The position numbers and the translations under genes were made by a program. A stretch of DNA of 39,362 bases. It comes from Pseudomonadota bacterium. GTDB lineage: Bacteria; Desulfobacterota; Syntrophobacteria; Syntrophobacterales; Syntrophobacteraceae. This document shows positions 1 through 9,177 of the stretch, one piece after another (within the stretch, counting starts at the first letter, position 1; each line of letters opens with the position of its first letter). Under the pieces are notes generated by a model. That model did no database searches. It had not been told where the DNA came from and was given only the letters and a program-made list of their open reading frames with translations. Location of the stretch: NCBI GenBank assembly GCA_023416335.1, contig JAEZHY010000246.1, positions 1 through 39,362 on the forward strand, written 5' to 3'.

Positions 1-2
1 AA

Positions 3-428
3 GTAAACGCGCGGGGTTCGTTTCTCATGGCAAGGGCGGTTTACCCTTGCATGAAGAAAGCGGGCGGCGGAAAAATTGTGAATCTCGGTTCCATGGCATC
101 GATATTCGGGGGGAAGAAGGTCGCCGCTTATTGCGCAAGCAAGGGCGGGGTCGTTCAATTGACGCGCAGCCTTGCCGTTGCCTGGGGTCCCGACAATATC
201 CAGGTCAATGCCATACTTCCTGGATGGATCGCAACGGAACTCACGGAACGGGCGAAGGGTGCGCTCCCTGGATTGAACGAGCACGTACTCATGAGGACTC
301 CTGCAGGCCGGTGGGGTTGTCCGGACGACGTGGCGGGGCTTGCCGTTTTTCTTTGCTGCCGGGCGTCCGATTTCATAACGGGGGCGGCAATTCCGGTTGA
401 CGGCGGATTTTCCGTTATGATCCTCTGA
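3..428 (+). CDS. short-chain dehydrogenase/reductase, 3' part (5' end outside window)
   Basis: This is the C-terminal part of a classical SDR, an NAD(P)-dependent oxidoreductase related to 3-oxoacyl-ACP reductase (FabG-like). The reading frame is open from base 3 with no stop, and the residues before the first ATG at 27 (VNARGSFLMARAV) still match the family, so the gene starts upstream of the window and 27 is not its start. Counted from the ATG at 27, the catalytic Ser is in GSMAS (Ser22) and the Tyr/Lys pair is in YCASK (Tyr35, Lys39), with the usual 13-residue Ser-Tyr spacing. The family's C-terminal PGW...T and PVDGG segments are present. It converges on the corrinoid-activator gene with a 36-bp gap. 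The substrate cannot be told from this part. Confidence 0.9.
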   Translation, partial: VNARGSFLMARAVYPCMKKAGGGKIVNLGSMASIFGGKKVAAYCASKGGVVQLTRSLAVAWGPDNIQVNAILPGWIATELTERAKGALPGLNEHVLMRTPAGRWGCPDDVAGLAVFLCCRASDFITGAAIPVDGGFSVMIL

Positions 429-464
429 GGCTGCAGATCTGAGTTTTTCGGCGGACGGGAGGTT

Positions 465-2414
465 TCAAATTACGATATTCTCGCGATTCCGATCCAATAC
501 GTGCTTTACGGACGGATAGAGGTCCATGTCGGTGTGCGGCAGGAAAAGAGATGCTATGAACTCGTTCATAAAATCAGGATGGACGCTAAGTTCCAGATAG
601 GTCATTCGGCTCGCAATCTCCTCGGCTTTCTGAAAAGCCTGGCTCGACAGCAGGCCTAACCTGGCTCCGGCAAGAGAGCTGTTCCCGATAAAGCGTATTC
701 TCTCTCTGGGGATGTCGGGCAGAAGACCGATAAATACTGCCTTCTCGATATCCAGGTGAGCACCGAATCCGCCTGCGACAAAGACTTTCTCCAGGTCGTT
801 GAAATCCATTTCCAGGGTGCGGAGGAGTACCTTAACTGCAGCCAGAACGGCACCCTTGCTCTTGATGAGGTTGCTGATGTCATCCTCCGTGATAACGATC
901 GGCGTACCGGTTTCGGTTTCATCGGCCGGTGCGACAATGAATTCAGGAACGTCATCTATAACCTGCACTCGTGGATGGTCCAATAAAGCGAATTTCCCGC
1001 TTTGGTCTATGATGCCTTCTTTCAGCAACTCGGAGATGCCGTCTATGATGGCTGACCCGCAGAGCCCCAGCGGCTTTTGATGGCCTATTGTCTCATAGCA
1101 GACGCGCCTTCCTTCGATGTGGATCTTTTCGATTGCCCCGAGGATTGCCCTGGTTCCGCATTTAATGCCGCCTCCCTCGAAGGCGGGGCCTGCGGATGAG
1201 GAACAGCAGACAAGCCATTCGTTGTTGCCGATCACAATTTCCCCATTTGTGCCGACATCGATCAGGGCGCTTACTTCCGGATGGTCGTTCATGCCGCAGG
1301 CGAGGACGCCGGCGGTGATATCGCCCCCGACATAGCTGCTGACGCAGGGCATGCAATGCAGCATAGCCTTGGGATTGCCCTTGAGGCCGACTTCGGCCGC
1401 CTGGAACTGGGGCAGGCGAGTGACCGTAGGGATATACGGGGCCACACGGATATTGCACGGTTCGAGGCCGAGCAGGAGGTGGCTCATAACCGTGTTTCCC
1501 GCCGCCACAAACGACGAAATGTTCTCGTGCCTGATCGCATTTTTCCGTACCAGGGAATCGACGAGAGCGTTAATCGTGAACGTAACGGCATCGTTCAGCG
1601 GCGCAAGGCCCGCATGGGTGCAGGCGTAGATCATGCGGGAGATGACGTCCTCGCCGTAGCGGGCCTGACTGTTGTGGCTGGCCTGTGCCCCTATTACGGC
1701 GCCGGTTCGCAGGTCGATAAGCTGGGCCACAATCGTGGTGGTTCCAACGTCGATGGCTACTCCGAAATTGCGGTTTGAGGTATTTCCGCTTTCAATTTCG
1801 CGGATAAGCGGAAATTGGCAATCGCGGAAGTGCACAGTGACGGTGACCTTCCATTTGCTTCTGCGCAGGAGGGTTGCCAGGCCCCACAGGCATGAAAAGT
1901 GCGCTTGAAAGTTGTTGAAGTCGGGTAATTTCTTCCGAAGCTCGCGGTAGATTCGATCGAGGTCCGACAAACTGTCGTCAATTGTGGGCGGAGGAAGCTC
2001 CAGATAGAACTTGCGGCATAAGGGGGCATTGGCCGGGGCAGCAGGAAGGAGAGGACCTTTGTGCGCGTAGGTCGGTTCTTCGAAGGAAACGATATAATCT
2101 GAAATCTGGATCTGCTCGTCGGTCCGGGATTCGGGGGGGATCCAGACCTCGACGTCGCTGTTCTGCAACTCTGACTGGCATGCGAGGGTATAACCTTCTT
2201 CGAGCTGTTTCTTGCTGAGCTTTCCTATAACCCTGCTGCTCAGTTTCACTTTGCCTTTGTTGATTTTGACGCGGCACTTTCCGCAGACGCCTTGCCCCCC
2301 GCAATGATTGCTTATATCAATGCCCGCATAGGATGCGACCTGTATGAGCTTCTCTCCGGATTCCGCCTCAGTGCGAGTGGATTCCGGCTGAAATGTGACG
2401 ACTATCCTGCCCAT
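465..2414 (-). CDS. ASKHA-domain corrinoid-protein reductive activator (RACo-like) with N-terminal [2Fe-2S] domain
   Basis: A 649-residue protein with an N-terminal plant-type ferredoxin domain (Cys38, Cys44, Cys47, Cys79) followed by a linker and a C-terminal ASKHA-type ATPase region of the DUF4445/RACo family; DVGTTT near residue 220 is the phosphate-binding motif. Known members use ATP hydrolysis to drive reduction of inactive Co(II) corrinoid proteins in methyltransferase systems, such as the acetyl-CoA pathway and methylamine or methoxyaromatic demethylation. The length matches the family. The start follows a GGGAG ribosome-binding site. No corrinoid protein or methyltransferase is next to it in this window, so the partner is unknown. 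The fold assignment is firm; the role is inferred from the family. Confidence 0.88.
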   Translation of the reverse strand: MGRIVVTFQPESTRTEAESGEKLIQVASYAGIDISNHCGGQGVCGKCRVKINKGKVKLSSRVIGKLSKKQLEEGYTLACQSELQNSDVEVWIPPESRTDEQIQISDYIVSFEEPTYAHKGPLLPAAPANAPLCRKFYLELPPPTIDDSLSDLDRIYRELRKKLPDFNNFQAHFSCLWGLATLLRRSKWKVTVTVHFRDCQFPLIREIESGNTSNRNFGVAIDVGTTTIVAQLIDLRTGAVIGAQASHNSQARYGEDVISRMIYACTHAGLAPLNDAVTFTINALVDSLVRKNAIRHENISSFVAAGNTVMSHLLLGLEPCNIRVAPYIPTVTRLPQFQAAEVGLKGNPKAMLHCMPCVSSYVGGDITAGVLACGMNDHPEVSALIDVGTNGEIVIGNNEWLVCCSSSAGPAFEGGGIKCGTRAILGAIEKIHIEGRRVCYETIGHQKPLGLCGSAIIDGISELLKEGIIDQSGKFALLDHPRVQVIDDVPEFIVAPADETETGTPIVITEDDISNLIKSKGAVLAAVKVLLRTLEMDFNDLEKVFVAGGFGAHLDIEKAVFIGLLPDIPRERIRFIGNSSLAGARLGLLSSQAFQKAEEIASRMTYLELSVHPDFMNEFIASLFLPHTDMDLYPSVKHVLDRNRENIVI

Positions 2415-2624
2415 CCATTTCTCCCGTTTGGAAAAAATCTAGTGCTTTCAGGTACTGAGCTGAGCAATAAGAAGAAACCGGCCGATCAACTCTGGAGGCG
2501 GAAGCTGCAACATTCGGAGGGGGACCCGAATAACCCTGCTTTATAGCCTTTTTTCGGCTATTATACAAGTCTTCGGAAGAGCGGAAGTATGCTCCCGAGC
2601 AGGGAAAGGTCCGGATTAAACAAT

Positions 2625-3716
2625 ATGAAACAGACACTTGCATACTATATAACCCCCCATGGGTTCGGCCACGCAATCCGCTCGTGCGAGGTGTTGAGGC
2701 AACTGACGCTTCTCGAGCCCGACCGAAAGATCGTTGTTGTCTCCAACCTGCCCGAGTGGCTGATCGAAGAAAATGTCGGCAAGCGCATCCCAATGCGCCA
2801 AGCCGTTCTGGATATCGGCCTGGTCCAAGACGACAGCATCCGGTTCGATCTGGATCGAACCCTCACCGCCCTCAATGAACTTTTGATAAATGCAGACGAA
2901 TTAGTTCGGAGAGAACGTGATTTCCTGCAACGGGAGAAAGTGGGGGTGGTCGTTTCGGATATTTCTTTCCTGCCTTTTGAAGCTGCGCACGGCGAAGAAA
3001 TTCCGAGTATCGGCATAAGCAATTTCACCTGGGACTGGATTTATCGTGCATATGAGAGTACCGATCCCGGGTGGGGGCGCATTGTGTCACGGTTGCGGCA
3101 TTACTACGGAAGATGTTCGTTATTTCTGCAACTGCCGCTGCATGGAGACTGTTCATCGTGTCCGAACATCGAAGACATACCTCTCGTGGCCAGAAAGGCC
3201 CGCACCAGTTCGGATGAGGTACGGCATCGGCTCGGATATTCGAACGGCGACAAAGTGTTTCTGGTTTCCTTTTCATCGCTGCATTTACCTGAACACGCCC
3301 TCGCGAAACTGGAGAAGCTCAAAGACTGCCATTTCCTGTACAAAGGGCCCCTTCGACTCCCTCTTGCCAATGCGCGCTCGATCGACGATCCGGGGCTGCC
3401 CTACGTCGACGTGACAGCCGCCGTTGACGCGGTAATAACCAAGCCGGGTTATGGAATCGTATCGGATTGTCTCGCAAACGGCACCCCAATCGCTTACACG
3501 GAACGTGGTCTCTTTCCGGAATATCCCATCCTGGTTGAAGCAATAGAGGCTAACCTCACCGCAGCCTATATTCCTGCCGAGAAATTCATCAATGGAGATT
3601 GGGAAGAAGCGATGCGGCAAATTTATTCGAGACCTCGGATAATTCCTGAAATGGAAATTAACGGTGCCGAAATTGCTGCGCGGAGAATTCTCAGTCTCCT
3701 GAAGTACCAGCAGTAA
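2625..3716 (+). CDS. glycosyltransferase-like protein (GT28/L-arabinokinase N-domain type)
   Basis: A 363-residue cytoplasmic protein with a two-lobed GT-B look. The N-terminus reads AYYITPHGFGHAIRS, the glycine/histidine signature found in MurG-like proteins and in the N-terminal domain of L-arabinokinase-type proteins. A later segment, KPGYGIVSDCLANGTP, resembles the nucleotide-sugar-binding Gly-rich loop of GT28 enzymes. An in-frame ATG at 2589 would add 12 residues and has a GGAAG upstream; I chose 2625 because family homology starts there. It is divergent from the corrinoid activator and convergent with the PP2C gene. Donor and acceptor cannot be predicted. Confidence 0.72.
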   Translation: MKQTLAYYITPHGFGHAIRSCEVLRQLTLLEPDRKIVVVSNLPEWLIEENVGKRIPMRQAVLDIGLVQDDSIRFDLDRTLTALNELLINADELVRRERDFLQREKVGVVVSDISFLPFEAAHGEEIPSIGISNFTWDWIYRAYESTDPGWGRIVSRLRHYYGRCSLFLQLPLHGDCSSCPNIEDIPLVARKARTSSDEVRHRLGYSNGDKVFLVSFSSLHLPEHALAKLEKLKDCHFLYKGPLRLPLANARSIDDPGLPYVDVTAAVDAVITKPGYGIVSDCLANGTPIAYTERGLFPEYPILVEAIEANLTAAYIPAEKFINGDWEEAMRQIYSRPRIIPEMEINGAEIAARRILSLLKYQQ

Positions 3717-3802
3717 ATTTTTTCCGGAAAATTTCCGAAAATTTCTGCGCTGTCCGAGCTGTCCGTTCAGAGCGTTGGAGGAGACTTCCCCTTCAAAGAG
3801 CC

Positions 3803-4510
3803 TCAAATAGATACGAGCACCGCCGTGATGTTGTCCTTCCCGCCGAGTTCGAGGCACATGGCCAGCATATTCTGAAGTTTTGCGGACAAGTTCCCTTCCG
3901 ATGAGAGGACCTCTGAGATCTCCTCGTCGGAAAGCAGGTCGTGAAGGCCGTCTGATGAAAGCATGAGAAGGTCGCCGGCATAGAGATCGAATGCCCCGCT
4001 GTCCGGTTCGTGCCGGTCGCAACCGACACAGCGCAGCAGTACATTGCGGTACGGATGGAGACGGGCCGTTTCCCTCGTGATCTTGCCTTCTTTGAGAAGG
4101 GAGCCGGGGATCGTATGGTCGTTGGAAACGGGTGAGAGCCCTCCGCAGCGAAAAAGGTAGATTCTGCTGTCCCCGACACTGGCCCAGTAAGCCTTTGGAC
4201 CCGATACGAATACGATGGACAGGGTGGAGCCCATCCCTCTCAAAGACCGGTCGGCGGCCGAGGCATCGAGAATGCTCTCGTGTGCCGACATCATGCAGCG
4301 GGTCAGGGCTTCACCGGGATCTTCGCATTCGGAGTCAAAGCCTGCCAGGGCTTCCAACGCTATTTCGGCGGCTATTTCTCCTCCTGCGTGTCCGCCCATT
4401 CCGTCCGCGATTGCCGCTAAAACGCTGTTCATCCCTAAGCGGGATACAAAGTAGCGGTCTTCGTTGTTTGGCCTTACTAATCCCGTGTGCGTTATTGCTT
4501 CTATTTCCAT
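3803..4510 (-). CDS. PP2C-type serine/threonine protein phosphatase
   Basis: A 235-residue PPM/PP2C phosphatase (Stp/PrpC-like) that removes phosphate from Ser/Thr residues using two metal ions. Metal-binding motifs are all present: RPNNEDR (Glu17, Asp18), DGMGGH (Asp36), SDGLHD (Asp187) and GGKDNIT (Asp226). The frame is open upstream to 4615, but the ATG at 4510 follows an AGGCGG ribosome-binding site and gives the canonical N-terminus MEIEAITHTGLVR; the longer form would overlap the PHP gene. The 73-bp gap behind the PHP gene on the same strand allows co-transcription. No cognate kinase lies in the window. Confidence 0.92.
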   Translation of the reverse strand: MEIEAITHTGLVRPNNEDRYFVSRLGMNSVLAAIADGMGGHAGGEIAAEIALEALAGFDSECEDPGEALTRCMMSAHESILDASAADRSLRGMGSTLSIVFVSGPKAYWASVGDSRIYLFRCGGLSPVSNDHTIPGSLLKEGKITRETARLHPYRNVLLRCVGCDRHEPDSGAFDLYAGDLLMLSSDGLHDLLSDEEISEVLSSEGNLSAKLQNMLAMCLELGGKDNITAVLVSI

Positions 4511-4583
4511 GATTCCGCCTGGAAAGAAAAAGCGCTGCACGGTTTGAGAATCTCTTCGATACGGCAGCATGTCATCGAAAGAG

Positions 4584-5228
4584 TCAATACCGCAGACGCA
4601 GTGCTTCGAAAGCATTGCTTTTTAGGGCCCCGACAAGCTCGGTCTCGCTTGTGATCTTCTTGGGGAACAGAGTTGCCGCTTTGCCGACCATATGTCTTGC
4701 ATGGGCATCGCTTCCGGCTATACCGGGCAAGCCAAGATTTGTCGCGAGGGCGTGCGCAAGACCGTTTGTTTCCTCATCGACGTTGCCGTTGATGATCTCT
4801 ATGCCGGTGAGTTGCTTCAGGAAAACGAGGCGTTTCCAGTCCTTCTGCAAATCGAAGCCCATTTCACGGACAGCAGTGAAGAGGTTCCATCCGCCTCTGG
4901 TATGGAAAGGATGGGCGGCAAAGATGACCCCGCCGCACCCGATCACCTGTTCACAGAGTTCAGCAAGGGGAGTCCCGTCTGGGATATCTTTGTGCCAGCC
5001 GTATACGAGCATGTCACCAAGATCGGTTCGGGCTTCGATACCTCTGAAGACGGGAAAGTTCAGCTTCTCTCCTATCCTCCTGGCAACTTCAGCGCCCTGC
5101 AAAGTCCCGTGCTCGGTCACGCATATCGCATCCAGCGAGCGGATCCTGGCCTCTTCGATCAGTTCCTCAGGCGAGAGTCTGCTGCAGCTTGAGGAGACTT
5201 CAGTGTGATTGTGCAAGTCTATCAGCAA
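4584..5228 (-). CDS. PHP-domain metal-dependent phosphoesterase
   Basis: A 214-residue stand-alone PHP domain. The metal ligands of the family are visible in order: DLHNH (His6, His8), TEH (Glu39, His40), GIEAR (Glu65), AAHPFH (His106, His109) and SDAH (Asp174, His176). Stand-alone proteins of this type include 3',5'-nucleoside bisphosphate phosphatase and other phosphoesterases; the exact substrate is not predictable. The start codon is TTG: there is no ATG before DLHNH, and an AGGGGG stretch sits about ten bases upstream. It lies upstream of the PP2C gene on the same strand. Confidence 0.87.
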   Translation of the reverse strand: MLIDLHNHTEVSSSCSRLSPEELIEEARIRSLDAICVTEHGTLQGAEVARRIGEKLNFPVFRGIEARTDLGDMLVYGWHKDIPDGTPLAELCEQVIGCGGVIFAAHPFHTRGGWNLFTAVREMGFDLQKDWKRLVFLKQLTGIEIINGNVDEETNGLAHALATNLGLPGIAGSDAHARHMVGKAATLFPKKITSETELVGALKSNAFEALRLRY

Positions 5229-5518
5229 ATATCGATTACCCCCTGGAACTTCCTCATTGAATTAAGGATAGGATCTTCTGCGACCGCCGACAACAGTTTA
5301 AGCCATCCGAGCAGCGAATATCATGCGGTTCGATTGTTTGCCTTGGGTGCTATCCCGCCGTGTGCTATATAGCTTGTCTGCGGGATTCGCCGGGTGTCCA
5401 CCCGGAAAATGAAAAATGTAACAGTAGATTTTGCAGTGTCGATTTGCCGGGACGATCAGCGGCGGATCGGCCCGATTGTCGATCAACCGTTTGGACGTGA
5501 GTTGACAGGTTCGATCCC

Positions 5519-6988
5519 ATGGTTTTCAGTTCCGTAATCTTTCTCTTCTTCTTCCTGCCGGTTTCCCTGCTGCTCTATCTCTTTCCGGGTCGAAAGTGGA
5601 GAAACTCATTCTTTCTCGTTGCCAGCCTCTTCTTTTATGCGTGGACTGAATATTCTTACACGCTTGTTCTGATTTTGTCGATTCTGGGCAATTTCGTTTT
5701 CGGGATGTTGCTGAATCGCGCATTTGAGCGAGAGAGAGGGGGCTTGTCTGAAGCGAAGCAAAAGAAACGGCTGCTGGTCTGCGGGATTTGCTTCAACCTC
5801 GGAATGCTCGTCATTTTCAAGTACACCAGGTTTCTTCTTGGAAACCTGAGTAATGTTTGGAGTTGGTTCGGAATTCCTCAATTTGAAATTCCCTCGGTTT
5901 ATGCGCCCCTTGGAATTTCGTTTTTCACCTTCCATGCGCTGTCATATCTGATCGACGTCTACCGAGGCGATGCTCCGGCGCAGAAAAGCCCCACGGGGCT
6001 CGCGATCTACATGGCGGCCTTCCCGAAAGTTCTTGCGGGACCTATCGTACAATACGGGAAGGCAGTGAAAGAGTTGGGCGCCCGGACCATCACGAGCGGC
6101 GCGTTTGTGCTTGGAATTGAGAGATTTATAACGGGCCTGGCGAAAAAGGTCCTGATTGCCAATCCTCTGGCCGCCGTCGCAGACGCAGCATTCAGGCTGC
6201 CGGCGTATTCACTGCAACCGCTTCACGCCTGGGTGGGGATACTTTGTTTTACCCTTCAAATCTACTTCGACTTCTCGGGGTATTCCGATATGGCTATCGG
6301 GCTTGGCAAGATGTTCGGCTTCGATTTTCCCGAGAATTTCAACTTCCCATACATTTCACAATCCGTTCGAGAATTCTGGAGGAGATGGCACATCTCCCTT
6401 TCACTCTGGTTCAGAGACTATCTGTACATCCCGCTTGGCGGAAATAAATGCTCTGCCGGCAGAACGCGGATCAATCTCGTTATTGTCTTTCTGCTCTGCG
6501 GTTTCTGGCATGGAGCGAGTTGGAATTTCATAATCTGGGGCGCATGGTACGGCCTGTTTCTTGTCCTCGAACGGACGGCTCTGGGGGGAATTATCGAATC
6601 GGCATGGCGTCCGTTACGTCACCTCTATCTGCTGTTCGTCGTCATGATCGGGTGGGTTTTCTTTCGGGCCGAAACGACCGCGTACGCAATTACGTACCTG
6701 AAGACTTTGTTCGGACTTCACTCCGGAGGGATAAACGCTGGTGAATTCGGTGCCATGCTGAACGTGGAGCTTCTCTGTATTTCTGTTGTTGCGGTGATTC
6801 TGTGCTTTCCGGTTTCGAGGTTTCTACGAACGGTCCGACTCGGACTTGCCGGGGAGCTTCAACCTGTGAGTTTTTCGAAAATTTGCCTTTATGCTTCATA
6901 CGGGGCCTGGTTGGGCATCCTGCTTTTTGCATCAACCCTCGCACTGGCCGGTGGAACACATAAGGCATTCATATACTTCAAATTTTAG
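5519..6988 (+). CDS. MBOAT-family polysaccharide O-acetyltransferase (AlgI-like)
   Basis: A 489-residue polytopic membrane protein of the membrane-bound O-acyltransferase family, close to AlgI/PatA/DltB. AlgI-like proteins move acetyl groups from a cytoplasmic donor across the inner membrane for addition to exopolysaccharide or cell-wall glycan. Two conserved histidine motifs are visible: REFWRRWHISLS near residue 290 and GFWHGASWN near residue 330. Hydrophobic segments run along the whole length, and the length matches AlgI-type proteins. The AlgJ/AlgX-like gene follows after 12 bp, so the two form an operon. No polysaccharide synthase is adjacent, so the glycan is unknown. Confidence 0.9.
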   Translation: MVFSSVIFLFFFLPVSLLLYLFPGRKWRNSFFLVASLFFYAWTEYSYTLVLILSILGNFVFGMLLNRAFERERGGLSEAKQKKRLLVCGICFNLGMLVIFKYTRFLLGNLSNVWSWFGIPQFEIPSVYAPLGISFFTFHALSYLIDVYRGDAPAQKSPTGLAIYMAAFPKVLAGPIVQYGKAVKELGARTITSGAFVLGIERFITGLAKKVLIANPLAAVADAAFRLPAYSLQPLHAWVGILCFTLQIYFDFSGYSDMAIGLGKMFGFDFPENFNFPYISQSVREFWRRWHISLSLWFRDYLYIPLGGNKCSAGRTRINLVIVFLLCGFWHGASWNFIIWGAWYGLFLVLERTALGGIIESAWRPLRHLYLLFVVMIGWVFFRAETTAYAITYLKTLFGLHSGGINAGEFGAMLNVELLCISVVAVILCFPVSRFLRTVRLGLAGELQPVSFSKICLYASYGAWLGILLFASTLALAGGTHKAFIYFKF

Positions 6989-7000
6989 GATGGCCGCCCA

Positions 7001-8071
7001 ATGAAGAGACTCCGCTTCGTTTTCATCGTACTGTTCCTGGCGGCGATATGTTTTCCGGCACTGCAAATGTGGTTTCACTTTTTTGAAGAGTTCGAAGATG
7101 CAGAGAAGCGCGAACTGGCTGCATCTCCCCACTGGGGAGTGTCGCCCGCGGGGAAAGTTCCACAGGAATGTGAAGCATACGTCGATGATCATTTCGGGAT
7201 GCGCCCCGATCTTATTCGATTGAACAACCTGATCAGAATTCGTCTGTTCGGCGTTTCGCCCGCATCGAGCATAGTCGTCGGCAAGGAATCATGGCTGTTC
7301 TACTGCTCTGAGGCTCTTGCGGACGGGAATAGTTTCAATGACTACATGGGGGCCATACCGCTTGGCGAGGTGGAACTCGAGAGTCTTCGACTGAGGCTGG
7401 AAGAGAACAACCGAAGGTTTGCCGAAAAGGGAATTGTCTACATTGTAGCGATAGCGCCCAATAAGAATACGGTCTACGACGAATATCTACCCGACAGGAT
7501 CGCGAAATCCAAGGGGCGGACGCGCCTTGACCAGTTTGTTGACCATATGCGGGAAAAGTCGAAACTGAAGATCCTGGATCTCAGGCCGCCTCTGCTGGCG
7601 GAAAAGGAACATGTGCCTGTGTACTGGGCAACTGATTCACACTGGAATACATACGGTGCGTACATCGGATATCGGGAGATCATGAAGAGGATCTCGGAAG
7701 CGCTTCCAGAAGCTGGAACGGTGCCAATGAACGGACAAGTATCCGTCCGGATGCGGGCCAATGGAGGAGATCTTGCCCAGATCCTCTTTATGCACGATGT
7801 AACGCCGGAACAATATAATACCGTGTTCGAACTGGACACGAGAGGACGTCCGAAGCAATTTGAAAAAATCGTGTTTCGGCATGACTCCTTTGGAGATAGT
7901 CTGTACCCGTATCTAAGAAACCATTTTCGCAAGATAGTGAATATCGCGCCCTTCGCTCCCTTCCAGTTTGAACGCATTTTCGATGAGAAACCCGAAATAG
8001 TGCTGCACATATTTGCGGAGAGATATCTAACCCAGGCAGTGCACGATGATTTTTACTACCAGGACAAGTGA
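7001..8071 (+). CDS. AlgJ/AlgX-like (DHHW/SGNH-type) O-acetylation protein
   Basis: A 356-residue protein with one N-terminal signal anchor (about residues 4-24), placing the rest in the periplasm. It belongs to the SGNH-hydrolase-like family of AlgJ, AlgX and DHHW proteins, which finish transfer of acetyl groups delivered by the MBOAT partner. The Asp-His pair is in TDSHWN near residue 210, and the likely nucleophile serine is in HDSFGDS near residue 294. The family's DDHFGMRPDLIRLNN segment lies near residues 61-76. It sits 12 bp downstream of the AlgI-like gene and is almost certainly co-transcribed. Confidence 0.87.
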   Translation: MKRLRFVFIVLFLAAICFPALQMWFHFFEEFEDAEKRELAASPHWGVSPAGKVPQECEAYVDDHFGMRPDLIRLNNLIRIRLFGVSPASSIVVGKESWLFYCSEALADGNSFNDYMGAIPLGEVELESLRLRLEENNRRFAEKGIVYIVAIAPNKNTVYDEYLPDRIAKSKGRTRLDQFVDHMREKSKLKILDLRPPLLAEKEHVPVYWATDSHWNTYGAYIGYREIMKRISEALPEAGTVPMNGQVSVRMRANGGDLAQILFMHDVTPEQYNTVFELDTRGRPKQFEKIVFRHDSFGDSLYPYLRNHFRKIVNIAPFAPFQFERIFDEKPEIVLHIFAERYLTQAVHDDFYYQDK

Positions 8072-8177
8072 ATTGCGCTTCGCAGGTTTATAGCAGAACC
8101 CCTCCGGGTCGGCGGCAAGTCGTAATGCCGGCCGGGCAGAGTGGGGCGTGGAATTGGAACGTCTTCCGCAAGCCTTT

Positions 8178-8453
8178 TTACGCGATCAACATCTCCAAAC
8201 CGGCAATAAGTGCCGCAATAATCGAGTAGACAATGCCTGTCTGCCAATTCCAGAAAAGAATCACGATAATGGCGCAAAAAGTCAGGAGTGGAATACCGAA
8301 GAAGCGCACCTTAGCCGCGAATTGGAGTTTGCGGTAGGCTGAGATTATCTCGGACCTGCATTTCTCACACGTGGATCTGGGCAGCTTCTCTTCCGGATTC
8401 TGAAACAGCTCGAAATCGCCCTGTGCCTGACAATAATAGCAGTGTGCGGCCAT
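8178..8453 (-). CDS. small membrane protein with N-terminal zinc ribbon
   Basis: A 91-residue protein of unknown function. Two CxxC pairs (Cys5/Cys8 and Cys29/Cys32) form a probable zinc ribbon. Two hydrophobic helices follow (about residues 50-67 and 70-89), which would leave the ribbon in the cytoplasm or at the membrane face. A GGGAAAGGG stretch just upstream can serve as ribosome-binding site. It may be co-transcribed with the weak ORF that ends 17 bp upstream on the same strand. Confidence 0.68.
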   Translation of the reverse strand: MAAHCYYCQAQGDFELFQNPEEKLPRSTCEKCRSEIISAYRKLQFAAKVRFFGIPLLTFCAIIVILFWNWQTGIVYSIIAALIAGLEMLIA

Positions 8454-8469
8454 GTTTTGCCCTTTCCCC

Positions 8470-8733
8470 TTACGGATCTTTCATTTGTGGAATGGAGTCG
8501 GAATCAGGGATACTTTTATCACTATGGGGTACAGCGTACATGGGGCTTTGGTAGTATTTCAGGACGGGAGGGTACTCTTTGTCTGCTGCCAGACAGTAGA
8601 TTTTTACGTAGAAACGAATAGTCCGGGCAAGATTATCCATACGGCCGAGGTCAATAAATTCTTGAAAATTCGATATATCTTCGATGGTGGGGAGATGCGG
8701 TGGGGCGAAACGGGATAGGACCGAATTATCCAT
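8470..8733 (-). CDS. possible small protein, unknown
   Basis: An open frame of 87 codons from an ATG at 8733, with an alternative GTG at 8739. The translation has mixed protein-like composition and no low-complexity bias. It ends 17 bp before the zinc-ribbon membrane protein on the same strand. The ribosome-binding site is poor (only a run of Gs), there is no recognisable domain, and an overlapping frame of similar length is open on the other strand. It could be chance. Confidence 0.35.
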   Translation of the reverse strand: MDNSVLSRFAPPHLPTIEDISNFQEFIDLGRMDNLARTIRFYVKIYCLAADKEYPPVLKYYQSPMYAVPHSDKSIPDSDSIPQMKDP

Positions 8734-8799
8734 ACGCACCCCCCCGACCGGAGGAGTTTAATACCGCCGACCAAGGGGGCATGGATTTTAGATGAGCAC

Positions 8800-9177
8800 C
8801 TAAAGCCTCAGTCTTTGCCTCTTGGGCCTTTCGACCTTCGAGGGCTCTTCGCTGCCTTCCTTGACCCAGGCCTTGCCGTCGGAATCCTCGAAAGTGTTGT
8901 TCTTCAACTTAGCCGAAGCCTGTCCGCCGTCGGAAGTATTCAACGTGAGATCATCGCCGATAATGACAAACTTACCGGAAATCTCGGTGAAGGGGTTCAG
9001 CGGATCGGGCGGCTGGGTTCTCTGTTTCAGAACGAATGAGCCGTCTGCATGTAAAATAAGATATTGTTTGCTGTCGTCTTTGTTCAAATAAGTCCCGGCG
9101 ACAGAGGACGGGTCGGCGCAAAACCCGATTCCGGCAAAACCGAGAAGAAAGATAATTAAAATCAGGCATTTCTTCAT
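8800..9177 (-). CDS. small secreted protein, unknown
   Basis: A 125-residue protein with a clear signal peptide (MKK, hydrophobic core, cleavage near residue 20 after GFCA). The mature part has a beta-rich pattern (GTYLNKDDSKQYLILHADGS, then FVIIGDDLTL), resembling small lipocalin-like or META-like exported domains, and ends in a basic tail (KRQRLRL). A GGAGGG ribosome-binding site precedes the ATG. The cysteine at the signal cleavage region is not in a good lipobox, so I do not call a lipoprotein. Function unknown. Confidence 0.75.
   Translation of the reverse strand: MKKCLILIIFLLGFAGIGFCADPSSVAGTYLNKDDSKQYLILHADGSFVLKQRTQPPDPLNPFTEISGKFVIIGDDLTLNTSDGGQASAKLKNNTFEDSDGKAWVKEGSEEPSKVERPKRQRLRL

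Noticed and set aside
1281..1778. Plus-strand frame of 165 codons
   Set aside because: It is antisense to the corrinoid activator's ASKHA domain.
5390..5405. Short inverted repeat CCGGGTG/CACCCGG upstream of the AlgI-like gene
   Set aside because: The spacing of two bases allows only a 5-bp stem and there is no T-run; I see no regulatory role.
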